Part shown: piece after piece, positions 5,874 through 7,030 of the stretch
Layout: each line of letters begins with the position of its first letter
Position numbering within the stretch: the stretch's first letter is position 1
Source: Anaerolineaceae bacterium UBA700
Lineage (GTDB): Bacteria; Chloroflexota; Anaerolineae; Anaerolineales; Anaerolineaceae
DNA length: 7,030 nucleotides
Reading direction: 5' to 3'
NCBI GenBank assembly: GCA_002298885.1
Contig: DBMK01000293.1
Span: 1-7,030, forward strand
Position numbers and translations under genes: made by a program
The notes under the pieces: generated by a model
What the model was told of the DNA's origin: nothing
Seen by the model: the letters and a program-made list of their open reading frames with translations, nothing else
The model's database searches: none

Positions 5874-7009
5874 GACGGGCGTGGAGCGTGTTCGTCAAGA
5901 GCCTGCGCGAACAGTGGCGCGATCCGCTAGGACTCAGCCTGAGCGTGGCCTTTGCGCCGGTATTCGTGCTGCTGTATTACATGCTCTTTCCCAGCGGCTC
6001 GACCACGGTCGGTGTGCTGGTGCTGGACATGGACCCGGGTCCGGGCATCTCTGCGGCGGGGAGCGAGCTGGCGGCGGCGCTGCGGGACGTGCGCTACGCC
6101 AGCGGGAACCCGATGCTGGTCGTGACGACCGGGAAGGACCGTGCTGAAGCCGAGCGGCACTTGCGCGACCGCGAAACCGACGCCGTGCTGGCGCTGCCGC
6201 CGGACTTCAGCCAGGCAGTCCAATCCGGGATGCAGCAAAAGGCCAGCGTCACCTTCATCGGCGACCTGACCAACCCGCGCTATTCGATCGCCTCCACAAT
6301 TTCCAACGCGGTGCTGCAGGAATACGCCCAGGCCGCGGCGGGACAGACGGCTATCATCGAGGTAAAAGAAGAAACGCTGGGCGCATCGGCCACGCGCACG
6401 GAATTTGAGACCTACATACCGGGGCTGTTCGTCTTCGCCGTCATCATGATCATCTTTCAATCAGCGATGACCGTCACACGGGAGATCGAGGCCGGCACGC
6501 TGCGCCGCCTGCAGCTCTCGCGCATGACGGCTTTCGACTTTCTGCTGGGGATCAGCGGAGCGCAGGCCCTGATCGCCATGACATCGTTCGGGTTGACCTA
6601 CCTGGTCGCGCTGAGCCTGGGATTCACCAGCCTGGGGCCGTGGTGGGTAGCCCTGCTGGTGACCATCCTGGCCAGCCTCTCCGTCATCGGCACCGGCCTG
6701 ATCGTGGCTTGCTTCTCTAAAACGGTCACCCAGGCCTTCCTGATCGCCAATTTTCCTCTTGGGCTGTTCATGTTCTTCTCCGGCTCGGTCTTCCCCATGC
6801 CTCGTATCACCCTGTTCAGCCTGTTCGGGCATCCTATCGGCCCCTTCGAGCTCCTGCCCCCCACCCACGCCGTAACCGCACTGAACAAGGTCTTCACCCT
6901 CGGCGCAAACCTTGGCGACGTGTGGTTCGAGCTCGCTGCCCTGGCAATTCTATCTGGATTATATTTTGCAGTCGGCGTCTGGCTGTTTAACCGCAAACAG
7001 TTAAGGTAA
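5870..7009 (+). CDS. ABC-2 type exporter, permease subunit
   Basis: A 379-residue membrane protein pairing with the ATPase encoded just upstream. It has one N-terminal helix (about 21-40), a large extracytoplasmic domain of about 140 residues (41-180), then five more membrane segments (about 182-202, 222-250, 257-281, 288-309 and 351-373). This is the YhgE/DrrB-like ABC2 layout with an expanded outer loop. The segment TREIEAGTLRRLQLSRM (203-219) between helices two and three is the cytoplasmic coupling region seen in this family. The start overlaps the ATPase stop as ATGA, with GGAGG at 5857-5861, 8 bases upstream, so translational coupling is likely. The C-terminus is short and basic (NRKQLR). 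Drug, lipid or bacteriocin-like export are all possible. Confidence 0.92.
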   Translation: MRRAWSVFVKSLREQWRDPLGLSLSVAFAPVFVLLYYMLFPSGSTTVGVLVLDMDPGPGISAAGSELAAALRDVRYASGNPMLVVTTGKDRAEAERHLRDRETDAVLALPPDFSQAVQSGMQQKASVTFIGDLTNPRYSIASTISNAVLQEYAQAAAGQTAIIEVKEETLGASATRTEFETYIPGLFVFAVIMIIFQSAMTVTREIEAGTLRRLQLSRMTAFDFLLGISGAQALIAMTSFGLTYLVALSLGFTSLGPWWVALLVTILASLSVIGTGLIVACFSKTVTQAFLIANFPLGLFMFFSGSVFPMPRITLFSLFGHPIGPFELLPPTHAVTALNKVFTLGANLGDVWFELAALAILSGLYFAVGVWLFNRKQLR

Positions 7010-7012
7010 TTT

Positions 7013-7030
7013 CACCACAGAGTCACAGAG
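7013..7030. repeat. Start of a CACAGAG-type tandem repeat, cut by the window edge
   Basis: Just past the permease stop, CACAGAG occurs at 7016-7022 and again at 7024-7030, a period of 8. Sequences of the form ACCACAGAGxCACAGAG recur, as I recall, as intergenic repeats in many environmental bacteria. Only two units are visible, so the call is provisional. Confidence 0.4.

Overview
The window carries five protein-coding genes and several unusually strong inverted-repeat structures. Coding regions look GC-rich and the gaps between genes are AT-rich. Gene content (FTR1 iron permease, Asp-box beta-propeller, threonine-synthase-like enzyme, ABC-2 exporter) and the style of the dispersed repeats (CCTCACCCCC...GGGGGTGAGG and GTAGGGGCGAAGCATCCGG types) suggest an environmental bacterium. 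Chloroflexota, perhaps Anaerolineae, is my best guess; it rests on impression of repeats and gene types, not on a marker gene.

Layout. Positions 1-46 are a perfect palindrome with 21-bp arms, just past the stop of the first gene. Three genes lie on the minus strand. In transcription order they are a ThrC-family PLP enzyme (4468-3347), a secreted protein of about 14 Asp-box repeats (3126-1012) and an FTR1/EfeU-type iron permease (871-56). Gaps of 220 and 140 bases separate them, each holding a hairpin, so they are probably separate transcription units rather than a tight operon. On the plus strand, divergent from the PLP enzyme, an ABC ATPase (4932-5873) and its ABC-2 permease (5870-7009) overlap by ATGA and form a clear two-gene operon. 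The window ends in what looks like the start of a CACAGAG-type intergenic repeat.

The divergent 463-base gap (4469-4931) is the most structured stretch. It holds an element of about 263 bp, with 41-bp imperfect terminal inverted repeats (35/41 matching). Inside is a second inverted-repeat module that itself carries two strong hairpins. It has no coding capacity and looks like a MITE or a nest of two repeat families. Its flanks hold the candidate promoters of the divergent genes.

Functionally the genes do not form an obvious single pathway. The only firm functional unit is the ABC exporter pair. I see no defence system, CRISPR array, RNA gene or biosynthetic cluster; the items most worth following up are the repeats and the irregular propeller protein.
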